Positions 12,058 through 24,480 of a DNA stretch of 64,000 bases are shown in pieces. The notes beneath the pieces were generated by a model, which was not told where the DNA came from, did not search any database, and saw only the letters and a program-made list of their open reading frames with translations. A program made the translations under genes and the position numbers. The DNA comes from Gonocerus acuteangulatus (Eukaryota; Arthropoda; Insecta; Hemiptera; Coreidae), in the NCBI GenBank assembly GCA_946811695.1, contig OX328130.1, positions 76,921,599 through 76,985,598 on the forward strand. The letters are read 5' to 3'. The first letter of the stretch is position 1; every line of letters starts with the position of its first letter.

Positions 12058-12178
12058 TTTAACGGGGGTCATTTTCGGTGTCTACTAGGTAGGATCGATA
12101 AAGATTTGAAGAAATTTTTCAAAAATTCCATCATGAGTCCAACCTCAATAGCTACTTTCCTTCGGAGGAAATTGCTAA
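10885..12178 (+). mobile_element. SINE tail fused to family Y element, copy 2
   Basis: It starts with a SINE tail (GGCGCTAATGGCCCAGATGT, hairpin halves 10894-10898 and 10918-10922, then an A run), which passes directly into the Y leader AAAGTCCGTCACGCAGG at 10936. Y then runs as in copy 1: near-terminal TAAGCACTTTCCTC, three C-rich internal units, (TA)n at 11998-12055, and a terminal GGAGGAAATTGCTAA. The same SINE-tail/Y junction is seen in the minus-strand copy ending at 22690-22728, so the two parts appear to have moved together. Confidence 0.75.
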
Positions 12179-12576
12179 AACTATGGGAAAGCGAATTTAG
12201 GAAACAAACAGGGAACCCCCTTTCCTTCTCGGTAGATAAACAAAGCATACCCATGATTACCGCATATGAGCGTATATATGCGGTTCCAGCCCCCCATTTT
12301 GTTTTGATGATAACATTTCGTGTAAAAAAGCCTATAAAAACGAAAAATGTCTTCAACATTTGACCTGATTCAATACATGTCCAGAGGATCTCGTAATTTC
12401 CCCTTAAACAATATTTTTTTTTAAATTTATTCCCTACCCTCCAAATTCCCCCGTGAACCCGAACAGTTACAGAAGAGTGAATTGTCAGAAATCTTCACTT
12501 TTGAAAAATGAGTTATTCACAGACAGACCGTTCATCTGTAGCATATTGTTAGTTGTTTTACAAGTGAAGTCCACTG

Positions 12577-12614
<38 letters not shown>

Positions 12615-12842
12615 CTATCCCCTCCACTGCTGATTTATCATGTCTGCTTGCCGAGAACTGCAAGGTTCCAAGTTCGAGTAGCCCTGTAGAAAGATTTTTT
12701 TATTTATATTCATTAACTTTATTTGTGTTAATAGATTTTAATATTACCGATTTGATTTCTAATTTATTTTTGCACTAACTATGAGCACATTTATTATTTA
12801 ACTGTTTAATGAAGCCTGGTTTTGTATTCTGTGAATATATAT
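12179..12842. other. Intergenic with poly-A run, no gene seen
   Basis: Contains a run of 33 or more A at about 12578-12612 followed by a tRNA-like B-box (AAGTTCGAGTAGCCC near 12675), possibly a SINE head of a third type; the evidence is weak. Confidence 0.4.
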
Positions 12843-12869
12843 TATCTATCTATCTATTTATCTATATAT

Positions 12870-12921
<52 letters not shown>
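12843..12921. repeat. (TA)n microsatellite
   Basis: TATC/TATA-rich then pure TA dinucleotide repeat, immediately left of the inverted pair that starts near 12948. Confidence 0.95.
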
Positions 12922-12923
<2 letters not shown>

Positions 12924-12947
12924 CGATTACTAAATGAAGGGTATTAA

Positions 12948-13444
12948 TTAATAATACCAAACAGGTGAAGAATAACCCTTCAAAAATTTTTCAAACTTTA
13001 CATTTATTTCTTCATCACAACGTTTCGGACACACAGGTCCATCCTCAGGCAATCATGTCCTGTTCATTACTACAGTTACACTTAAACAGTCATGGAATAA
13101 ATAAAAATGATTCCTGTAAGGAACCAAGTCAAATTACACCTACATCAATTAAACACTCATTATCACAGCCATATTAGACTTTATCAAGCTGCCTAGGCCT
13201 ATTATATTAGACCCAGCCAAAGTCTAATATGGCTGTGATAATGAGTGTTTAATAGATGTAGGTGTAATTTGACTTGGTTCCTTACAGGAATCATGTTTAT
13301 TTATTGCATGACTGTTTAAGTGTAACTGTAGTAATTGACAGGATATGATTGCCTGAGGATGGACCTGTGTGTCCGAAACGTTGTGATGAAGAAATAAATG
13401 TAAAGTTTGAAAAATTTTTGAAGGGTTATTCTTCACCTGTTTGG

Positions 13445-13448
<4 letters not shown>
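12948..13448. repeat. Inverted repeat pair with hammerhead-like motifs
   Basis: Arms of about 232 bp (12948-13181 and 13214-13448), roughly 95% identical as reverse complements, separated by about 32 bp. Each arm, read outward, contains CTGAGGA, a GGAC/GTCC stem, GAAAC, then GTTGTGATGAAG. In the right arm the core is at 13353-13359, 13361-13364, 13371-13374 and 13375-13379; in the left arm it is the mirror image (13042-13048, 13021-13026). This order matches a hammerhead ribozyme core. Both sides end in (TA)n. The mirror reading frames of 70 codons are by-products. The arrangement is reminiscent of Penelope-like element terminal repeats. Confidence 0.75.

Positions 13449-13449
<1 letters not shown>

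Positions 13450-13513
<64 letters not shown>
13450..13513. repeat. (TA)n microsatellite
   Basis: Pure TA tract abutting the right arm of the inverted pair. Confidence 0.95.
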
Positions 13514-13514
<1 letters not shown>

Positions 13515-13604
13515 GCCCGGGTTTTTTATTTTAAGAAACATATAATTATATTTTCGAATAATTGTTTGTTTGAATGTATATCTTGAAAGAAGTATTTTCC
13601 TAGT

Positions 13605-13665
13605 TTAAGTTCTCCTGAAGAGGCGTTATAAGGACGTGAAGCACGAAGAGCGCACTAAATATATG
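13605..13665 (+). ncRNA. Hammerhead-like motif, degenerate
   Basis: Reads TTCTCCTGAAGAGGCG, then GACGTGAAGCACGAAGAGC. CTGAAGA is intact but the GAAAC box reads GAAGC, so the core is broken. Flanking CTC and GAG can still pair as stem I. Probably an old copy of the family at 5715-5765 and 30562-30605. Confidence 0.25.
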
Positions 13666-14011
13666 ATTATTGAGAAATAATGTGTTCTAAATCTGTTTTT
13701 GATTTTCTGACACATTAAAATTATAAAGTGATAAAAAAGGATCACCCCCTTTTAATAAACAATTTAAGGAAGCGCGCGAATAAAACGCAATCCCTGCGGT
13801 TTTGACACATTTACATTCAAACCTCTAGACACTTCCTCTACAAACAGTGACACGGCCGTCACAGCTATTGTCCGTAGTTCCAAACAGACCTTCCACAACA
13901 CAAACACCGCCTATAGGATGCCTCGTGTTGTTTCCTCCTACACGACAAACATCCCGACAGTACAAAAGCAGAGAATCGGCTAGCCGAGAGCAGATACAAC
14001 CGACCATCGAG

Positions 14012-14266
14012 ATGAACTGGAAACTGCTTGCTGTATTTGTAGCAGTTAGCGCATTTCTTGCTGGAAGCGACGCGAAGAGTTCTGCAAACGGTCTTAAAGC
14101 AAGCAGCAACCGGCAGACACAGCCCAATATAAGTATGCTACAAAATCAAATTAATTTATTATTTAAATTTGGCTATTAAGTTTTTACATTCATTTATAAT
14201 TCAAAAGAGAATATTATCACTAACAGAAGAACGAATACTTTAGATCTGTTAGTCAGTACACTTGAA

Positions 14267-14334
<68 letters not shown>

Positions 14335-15799
14335 TAAACCTTCAAGAGATGGAGATGGAGATGAATCCATCGAAATATTCCGGGAAGAAGTGAGGAGGAG
14401 TACCACCGCTGGAGAAAAATGCCGTTCCATCTAAAAATACTATCCCAGCGACGAAAAATAACATCAAGCATATAAAACCTTACGGCGAGGAAAATAGAAG
14501 CAGGAGGAGAAAAAAAGACGCAATACCATCAGCGCTGCCAACGGACAGAATCCCAACTACACCAGGGAGCTTCAACACCATTCGTCCGCCGATACTGTGG
14601 CTAGAGGGGAGAAAAGGCGCCCAGATCAAGAAAAATGTCATTCCCTTGGCTACCACCGAGGAAGAAACAAGTACCTGGCTGAAGAAGATGGAGGCCAAAC
14701 TAATTTTCGTGTTTCAAAAAAGACTACAGCCTCCAAATCTTAACCGATTTCAATGATTTTTTTTAAATGAAAGCTAATATAATTTAGTTTTTTGTTTCCA
14801 CTGTTTATTAAATTACGTATAAATAATTCACAAACTTTTACAATTGAACATAAAATAATATTTTATTTTTCATCTACCTTAATATCAGCACTGATATCGT
14901 GGAAATTAAACATTCAAAACCTGATTAGACCTGGAAAAAATCAAAATGTATTATCAAATCATTCAAAAAATTTCATTATTTCAATAATTCTCTTTGTTGA
15001 ATTATGATAAATTTGCGTTTTGAAGGCGTTAGTCTGATTTTTCCCAAGTCTAATCAGGATTTGAAAGTTTAATTTCAACGATATCAGTGCTGATATTAAG
15101 TTAGATGAAAAATAAAATATTATTTTATGTTTGATTGTAAAAGTTTGTGAATTATTTACACGTAATTTAATAAACAGTGGAAACAAAAAACAAAAATCTG
15201 GTCAGACAAGGCTGTTCTAAATTTTATTAGCTTTCATTTAAAAAAAATCATTGAACCGATTTAGTTTATTTTTACAACACATATTTACCTGTAGATTACC
15301 ACTACGAATACCGAGTTTCGTCGAAATATACCAAAAATCACGGCTGGTAGTGGCGAATTGGTATTGTGGGTCCGGAGTAAACCCCCCCCCCCCTCCTAAT
15401 GAACCGATTTAGTTTATTTTTACAACAGTTATTTACCTGTGGATTACCACTACGAATACCGAGTTTCATCGAAATATACCAAAAATCACGGCTGGTAGTG
15501 GCGAATTGGTATTGTGGGTCCGGAGTAAACCCCCCCTTCTAATGAACCGATTTAGTTCATTTTTATATCTCACTTTTCTCTCTATATTACCACTACGAAT
15601 ACCAAGTTTCGTTGAAATATAACAAATATTACGGCTGACATAGTCAAATTAGTGTTTTCGGTTCGGGGTGAACCCCCCCTTCCGGTGTACCGACTTTGGT
15701 GGTTAACGAACTCGTTCAATCGTTTGCTAATTAAATGCTATATACCAAGTTTCGTGACGAAAAAACAAAAACTCTGGCCGCTATCGTGTTAACAGACAC

Positions 15800-15862
<63 letters not shown>

Positions 15863-16907
15863 TATATATATAAATTTTAACGGGGGTCATTTTTGGTGTC
15901 TACTAGGTAGGATCGATAAAGATTTGAAGAAATTTTTCAAAAATTCCGTCATGAGTCCAACCTCAATAGCTACTTTCCTTCGGAGGAAAGTGCTAACAAC
16001 AAAAAAAATTCGTCCAACACAAAAATAATTACTACGAAATTCTAATCATTAGGCGAGTTCTATTGCTTTAAATTTATTATTTTAATGCCTTTATAAAGTC
16101 ATTGAATTTGATTTTTTCTTCAAACGTTCTTAAATCCAAAACTAGGAGGAGCAAAAATAGTTTAGGAAATGTTTATTAAGTTTTACTGGAGCGTAGATCA
16201 CGTTGATAATACACTTTTCTGAAAACTTCAAAAACAAAAGTGTGTTTTGCTCCATTCCTATTAACATTTTAGGCATTTAAAGTTACTTTTTAGAAAGTAA
16301 ATTTAATCCTCTACAACGTTTATGTCAACTACTTTTTTCATTACGGCCATACTTTCTACGTTATTGGCAGAAAAGTGAGGAAAAACAAGGATTTTCTCGG
16401 TTTTTGGCTACTTGTTACTCATTGGTGCGCTTTAGCGGAAAATGACAGATATAAAATCGACATAAAATTCAATTCTCTACAATAATCCGTCATAAAAATA
16501 ACCCCTTTCCATTGGATATTCCAGAGTTAGGGCCTCTGGAGAAGAACTGGAGAAAGTTGAGGGGTCGTGCATTAGGTCCAATGGAAGTTCATTCGACCAA
16601 GTTAAGACCCACCAAGTTTCGTTTTTAAATTTCAAAAATTGCGGGGAAAAAGGGGGGTGTCAATCGAGTTTTGAACACCCTGTATATATATGTGAAAATC
16701 ACTTGCCTGTTTATCTATTTGTCTTTCTGTTTTTTCCTTATACAAATCCACAACGTTTGACTCATTTTTACCAAACTTTGTACACGGGTAGGTCTTAATA
16801 CGGGGAGTGTCGAAGGCTAAGTCAACATTGTCTATCAGCTGTCTGTCTGTATGTTTGTTTCTTTACAAATCCACACTGGTGTAGCATGGCACGCCGGGGT
16901 ACAGCTA

Positions 16908-16980
<73 letters not shown>

Positions 16981-17123
16981 AGATGGAACGGCATTTTTCT
17001 CCAGCGGTGGTACTCCTCCTCACTTCTTCCCGGAATATTTCGATGGAGATGAATCCATCGAAATATTCCGGGAAGAAGTGAGGAGGAGTACCACCGCTGG
17101 AGAAAAATGCCGTTCCATCTAAA

Positions 17124-17154
<31 letters not shown>

Positions 17155-20100
17155 ATACAATACAATACAAAGGGACCTGGGCCCTACGCCCTTGTTCACC
17201 GCGACCCTATTGGATCTATTGTGATTTGCGTCCCTGTCTTACTCCCTTTCTAGCTTGCAGCTCCTCACGTATAGCTTGAGCTCCTTGGGAGTAGCCTCGG
17301 CTACGTCCTTGGGCGTAGCAATTGCCTTCCCTATGTGCACTAGCCTATTGTAGGCCAAGGCCTCACATTCGCAGAGGACGTGCTGTGAGGTTTCCTCTTC
17401 TTCGAGGCACCAGCGACATGTAGGGTCCTCTATTAGCCCCATCGTGCACAGGTGTTTTCTTAGCGGACCATGTCCAGAGAGAAGTCCGACTATCCTTCTT
17501 AATTCTATTCTTGTTAGTTGAAGGAAATACCCTGCCCTATCTTTTGAGATCCGGACAAGTAGCTTTGCCTGCCTCATACCTGGCTTAGCCTGCCAATTCT
17601 TTTGAATTTCTTCTTGTTCCCAGGCATTTACTACCTTTTTGACAAAGCTTTTTGAAACACCAAAGAACGGCTCAGGACCATGAAGTATCTCCTCCGATCC
17701 CTTCCTTGCCAGCTCATCGGCCTTCTCATTGCCCTCAATGCCCTCATGTCCCGGCACCCACACAAGCGTAACCCTGTTACGCCTGCCCAGATCACTTAGG
17801 GCATTGTGACAATCGAGCACTAGTTTTGAGGAGACACTATGCGATGCCAGTGCCTTCAGTGCAGCTTGACTGTCACTATTTATTCGTATTCTTTGCCCTT
17901 TAACACCTTTTCTTAGATTTTCTCGGGCTGCAATCTCAATTGCATGAACTTCCGATTGGAAGACTGTAGCAAAGGATCCAAGAGCTATGGCTATTTCTGT
18001 TCTGGGACCATATACCCCTGCACCAGCCCTCTCATCCTTAAGAGAGCCATCGGTGTACCAAACCAATGAGTCTCTTTGGAAACTATCCTGTCCTTCCTCC
18101 CAGCTCTGTCGACTAGGAATGACAACACTGAACTGCTTGTCAAAAACAAGTGTCCGTGTCATCTCATCCGACCGGGTGAGGCATAGATCGCTCTCTTTTA
18201 GTCTTTGCAGAATCCTGAGATGTCCCCTAGTCTCATCCTTGCTCACTTTGAGGGACTGAATTCTCAGTGCACCAATCAGTGCCTCTCGCTTGATGTGGAT
18301 AGCTAGCGGTGTTAATCCTATAATTGCTTCCATCGCTGCAGTAGGGCACGTCCTGATTGCCCCTGTGATTCCCAGGCATGCTAGCCTTTGGACTCTTTCT
18401 AGCCTGCTGGCTGCGGTCTTCTCCTCAGTTTTTGTCCACCAGACTAGTGCTGCGTATGTTACCATAGGCCTTACTACAGCAGTGTATAGCCAGAGGAGCA
18501 TCCTCGGACTCATACCCCAGGTCTTTCCACAGAGCCTGTTACAGGCCCATAAAGAGACCTTTGCCTTCTCAATCTGTTTATTGAGGTGCAGATTCCAAGT
18601 GAGCCTTCTATCCAGTGTTATTCCCAGATACTTGATCTCATTTGTGACCAGTACAGGAGACCCCTCCACCAGGATAGGTTCCATATTCAGGTTCCTTTTC
18701 CTAGAGAAAGGGACTGCCTTGGTCTTTTCAGGATTAACCGTTAACCCAAGATTATGGCACCATCTCCTAATCATTCTTAGTGCCAGCTGCATACGTTCCT
18801 TTAGGACATGCGGAAATCTCCCTCTTACTATAACCACTATATCATCCGCATATCCTATTACCTCGTACCCAGCTTCAGAAAGAGTTCTAAGGAGGGAGTC
18901 CACCACCATTGTCCACAACAGGGGTGATAAAACACCTCCCTGGGGGCAACCTCTAGTTGCCCTTATTCTTGTGGAGACCCACCCCTTCCTTGCTCTAATT
19001 CGCCGGCTTCCCAGCATAGCCCTAACCCATCTTCTGAGGATGAGCTCAGCACCAAACTCCTTGGTAGCCTCCTCTATGGCGGCATATGAGGTATTGTCAA
19101 AAGCACCCTCTATATCCAGGAATGCACATAGCGCAATTTCCTTGTTTTGAAGTGAGTCTTCTATTCTGCCCACTAGATAATGCAGGGCAGTTTCTGTTGA
19201 TTTGCCCTTTTGATACGCAAATTGCTGGGCATGCAGAGGATGCCTTCATAAGAGGTCCTCCCTGATGTACATGTCCACTACCTTCTCCATCGTTTTCAGC
19301 ACGTTGGAAGAGAGACTTATAGGTCTATAGGACTTAGGTAAGTCCAGGGGCCTTGTTGGTCCCTTTGGTATAAAGATCACATCCGTGTCCCTCCAGAGAC
19401 AGGGGATGTATCCATGTGCATAGCTTGCCTGAAACATGGCTGCTAGAGTGCCTGCAAGCTTTTCTTTCCCATGGATTAGCTGTGCAGGGATAATGCCATC
19501 CCCTCCAGGAGCCTTGTAAGGCTTGAAGGTTCCTATTGCCCACTTTACCTTTTCAATTGTAAAGATTTTCTTGGCTGCTTGAAGCATCCATTTGTTTGCA
19601 TTTTCATGCCCCCGAGGCTCATCTATCTCCTCTGTTTCGTCTGAGCAGTCTGGGAAGTGGGTCACTAGTAGCTCCCTAACTGTCTCTTCCAGATTGCTCG
19701 TAATCGTCCCATCGGGTCTCTTTAGCAGTCCCATTTCATTTGTGTGCCTTTTGGCAAGCACTTTCTGTAGCCTAGCAGCCTCTGGTAGGCTACTATCATC
19801 CTTGCAGAAATCTCTCCAGTTCCTTCTCTTAGCCTGCCTGATTCCTTTGTTGTACTCCGTCAGGGACTGTTTATAGTCCCTCCAATTACCATTTTGTTTT
19901 GCTCGATTGAAAAGCCCTCCGGCCTTTTTCCTGAGCTTTTCCAATTCGCTGTTCCACCATGGTGGCTCCTTTTCTTGCCTTTTAACTCTTGGCGGGCAGC
20001 TAATTTCAAACGCCTCATGCATGGCGTTGTGGATTTTTACAGAGGTTCTTTCCAGTTCCTCTGTAGTACCCACTGCAAACTCCTCTCCTTCATACTCTTC

Positions 20101-21558
20101 TAGGAGTATGTTGTCGTAAAGGGTCCAATTTGTTAGTTTTGGAATTCTCACCTGTTGTGGGGCCTCCATTCTTGCCCCGACCTCAAACCTTATTTGCCGA
20201 TGGTCAGACATTGAGACCTCTTTGGAGACGTGCCAATTGAGTATCATTTTACTAGTGGACTGTTTTGTCAGTGTGAGATCCAATACCTCACTTCTATTTG
20301 CTGTAACAAAGGTGGGCTCAGAGCCTCGATTAGCTACATCAATATTGTTAGATATTAAGTAATCAAGGAGCGACTCACCTCTTGTGTTGTTATTGCTGCT
20401 TCCCCAGACCTTGTTGTGAGCGTTGGCATCGCAACCCATTATTAGGTCTAGGTTCCTGACCTTACAGTAATTGACCAGGCCATCAACTTCATTATATATA
20501 TATATATATATACTAGCTGTACCCCGGCGTGCCATGCTACACCAGTGTGGATTTGTAAAGAAACAAACATACAGACAGACAGCTGATAGACAATGTTGAC
20601 TTAGCCTTCGACACTCCCCGTATTAAGACCTACCCGTGTACAAAGTTTGGTAAAAATGAGTCAAACGTTGTGGATTTGTATAAGGAAAAAACAGAAAGAC
20701 AAATAGATAAACAGGCAAGTGATTTTCACATATATATACAGGGTGTTCAAAACTCGATTGACACCCCCCTTTTTCCCCGCAATTTTTGAAATTTAAAAAC
20801 GAAACTTGGTGGGTCTTAACTTGGTCGAATGAACTTCCATTGGACCTAATGCACGACCCCTCAACTTTCTCCAGTTCTTCTCCAGAGGCCCTAACTCTGG
20901 AATATCCAATGGAAAGGGGTTATTTTTATGACGGATTATTGTAGAGAATTGAATTTTATGTCGATTTTATATCTGTCATTTTCCGCTAAAGCGCACCAAT
21001 GAGTAACAAGTAGCCAAAAACCGAGAAAATCCTTGTTTTTCCTCACTTTTCTGCCAATAACGTAGAAAGTATGGCCGTAATGAAAAAAGTAGTTGACATA
21101 AACGTTGTAGAGGATTAAATTTACTTTCCAAAAAGTAACTTTAAATGCCTAAAATGTTAATAGGAATGGAGCAAAACACACTTTTGTTTTTGAAGTTTTC
21201 AGAAAAGTGTATTATCAACGTGATCTACGCTCCAGTAAAACTTAATAAACATTTCCTAAACTATTTTTGCTCCTCCTAGTTTTGGATTTAAGAACGTTTG
21301 AAGAAAAAATCAAATTCAATGACTTTATAAAGGCATTAAAATAATAAATTTAAAGCAATAGAACTCGCCTAATGATTAGAATTTCGTAGTAATTATTTTT
21401 GTGTTGGACGAATTTTTTTTGTTGTTAGCACTTTCCTCCGAAGGAAAGTAGCTATTGAGGTTGGACTCATGACGGAATTTTTGAAAAATTTCTTCAAATC
21501 TTTATCGATCCTACCTAGTAGACACCAAAAATGACCCCCGTTAAAATTTATATATATA

Positions 21559-21637
<79 letters not shown>

Positions 21638-24447
21638 GTGTCTGTTAACACGATAGCGGCCAGAGTTTTTGTTTTTTCGTCACGAAACTTGGTATATAGC
21701 ATTTAATTAGCAAACGATTGAACGAGTTCGTTAACCACCAAAGTCGGTCCACCGGAAGGGGGGGTTTACCCCGAACCGAAAACACTAATTTGACTATGTC
21801 AGCCGTAATATTTGTTATATTTCAACGAAACTTGGTATTCGTAGTGGTAATATAGAGAGAAAAGTGAGATATAAAAATGAACTAAATCGGTTCATTAGAA
21901 GGGGGGGTTTACTCCGGACCCACAATACCAATTCGCCACTACCAGCCGTGATTTTTGGTATATTTCGATGAAACTCGGTATTCGTAGTGGTAATCCACAG
22001 GTAAATAACTGTTGTAAAAATAAACTAAATCGGTTCATTAGGAGGGGGGGTTTACTCCGGACCCACAATACCAATTCGCCACTACCAGCCGTGATTTTTG
22101 GTATATTTCGACGAAACTCGGTATTCGTAGTGGTAATCTACAGGTAAATATGTGTTGTAAAAATAAACTAAATCGGTTCATTAGAAGGGGGGGTTTACAC
22201 TTGACCCAAATTCTTAATATACTCATACCGGTCGTAATTTCTGCTGTATTGTAACGAAACGCGGTATACGTCGTGGGTAACTCATGAGAAAGAAGTGTTG
22301 TAAAAATGAGCTGAATCGGTCAATCGGAAAGCTGGGGTTTAATTTGTAATATATTTCAATAGAAAAGCCCGTCAGACGTAGGTTCACAAAGCCGCCGCAA
22401 GGAGCGCTTTCTACCACTAGAGTGACTGTATCCTGTTCCTGCGTTAGATCAAAATACGATAATATGAGGTTTTTTGTATTTATTACGTAGTGTAATAGTT
22501 ACCATGTGTAAACATAACTCTGGAAGCAAATTATTAATTGATCAGTTACTCATTACAAATTTAAAAGAGAACTATTCATGTTTTTATTTTATTTATGTAG
22601 GATATTTTAAGCAAATTGTTCTGGAATGCAATCTACTCTACCCAAATTCTGAGGAAAGTGCTTAGTTATGCAGCTCCTGCGTGACGGACTTTTTTTTATG
22701 GCGCCTTGACATCTAGGCCATTAGCGCCGACATCCAGAGTCCAGAGTGCAGCCAGGAATTTTCCCAACGAGCTGTGGGATGAGAAACTACTTTTCGTGTT
22801 TCAAAAAGGCTACAGCCTCCAAATCTTAACCGATTTCAATGATTTTTTTTAAATGAAAGCTAATATAATTTAGAACAGCCTTGTCAGACCAGATTTTTGT
22901 TTTTTGTTTCCACTGTTTATTAAATTACGTGTAAATAATTCACAAACTTTTACAATCAAACATAAAATAATATTTTATTTTTCATCTAACTTAATATCAG
23001 CACTGATATCGTTGAAATTAAACTTTCAAATCCTGATTAGACTTGGGAAAAATCAGACTAACGCCTTTAAAACGTAAATTTATCATAATTCAACAAAGAG
23101 AATTATTGAAATAATGAAATTTTTTGAATGATTTGATAATACATTTTGATTTTTTCCAGGTCTAATCAGGTTTTGAATGTTTAATTTCCACGATATCAGC
23201 GGTGATATTAAGGTAGATGAGAAATAAAATATTATTTTATGTTCAATTGTAAAAGTTTGTGAATTATTTATACGTAATTTAATAAACAGTGGAAACAAAA
23301 AACTAAATTATATTAGCTTTCATTTAAAAAAAAATCATTGAAATCGGTTAAGATTTGGAGGCTGTAGTCTTTTTTGAAACACGAAAATTAGTTTGGCCCC
23401 ACTGGGCGGCGGTAGGAATTTTCATATCCCACAGCTCGTTGGGAAAATTCCTCGCTGCACCCTGGATGTCGGCGCTAATGGCCTAGATGAAAAAATAAAA
23501 ATAAAAAAATAAAACAATACTACGAAATTCTAATCATTAGGCGAGTTATATTGCTTTAAATTTATTATTTTAATGCCTTTATAAAGTAATTGAATTTGAT
23601 TTTTTCTTCAAACGTTCTTAAATCCAAAACTAGGTGGAGCAAAAATACTTTAGGAATTGTTTATTAAGTTTTACTAAAGCGTAGATCACGTTGATAATGA
23701 ACTTTTCTGAAAACTTCAAAAACAAAAGTGTGTTTTGCTCCATTCCTATTAACATTTCAGGCATTTAAAGTTACTTTTTAGAAAGTAAATTTAATCCTCT
23801 ACAACTTTTATATCAACTACTTTTTTCGTTACGGGCTTACTTTCTACGTTATTGGCAGAAAAGTGAGGAAAAACAAGGATTTTCTCGGTTTTTGAATGAC
23901 TCGGTTGTTACTCATTGGTGCGCTTTAGCGAAAAAATGACAGATATAAAATCGACATAAAATTCAATTCTCTACAATAATCTGTCATAAAAATAACCCCT
24001 TTCCATTGGAGATTCCAGAGTTAGGGTCTCTGGAGAAGAACTGGAGAAAGTTGAGGGGTCGTGCATTAGGTCCAATGAAAGTTCAGTCGACCACGTTAAG
24101 ACCCACCAAGTTTCGGTTTTAAATTTCAAAAATTGTGGGAAAAAAGGGGGGTGTCAATCGAGTTTTGAACACCCTGTATATATATACAATAAGACCTCCA
24201 TTATCCAGGGTAATAACGGGGAGTGTGGTCCACGGATAATCGAAAACCCCGGATAATCGAAACACAATATTTTATTGACTAAATGCTGGATTATAAGGTT
24301 ATAAAGAAAAACTGTGTACAAGATGTCCCTTTTTATTTGCATTGAGAAATGTGTATGTAAATGTTTTATTAATTAATAATTGTTATAAGAGCAAAAATAA
24401 ACTCAAGTTCAAATTAATTTTTTTTTTCGAGAAAGTCATTAATTTTT

Positions 24448-24480
<33 letters not shown>

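Larger units (their letters stand above)
14690..23400. repeat. Giant multi-family inverted repeat around a LINE
   Basis: The left arm (14690-16908) contains, in order, a palindromic element, truncated Y, X and a Helentron-like end. The right arm (20513-23400) contains the same parts inverted. The parts I compared base by base (X and the Y 3' half) differ by only a few substitutions. The left arm lacks about 660 bp present on the right (about 22186-22840), an internal deletion joining the palindromic element to mid-Y at 15252. The 3.6-kb spacer carries a (TA)n tract, a perfect 140-bp palindrome and a 3.3-kb LINE. Confidence 0.85.

Noticed and set aside
12965..13436. Two mirror-image 70-residue frames in opposite directions
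   Set aside because: They are produced by the two arms of an inverted repeat and have no protein family features.
18290..19150. A 286-codon plus-strand frame
   Set aside because: It is the antisense shadow of the LINE reverse transcriptase, which has intact catalytic motifs on the minus strand.
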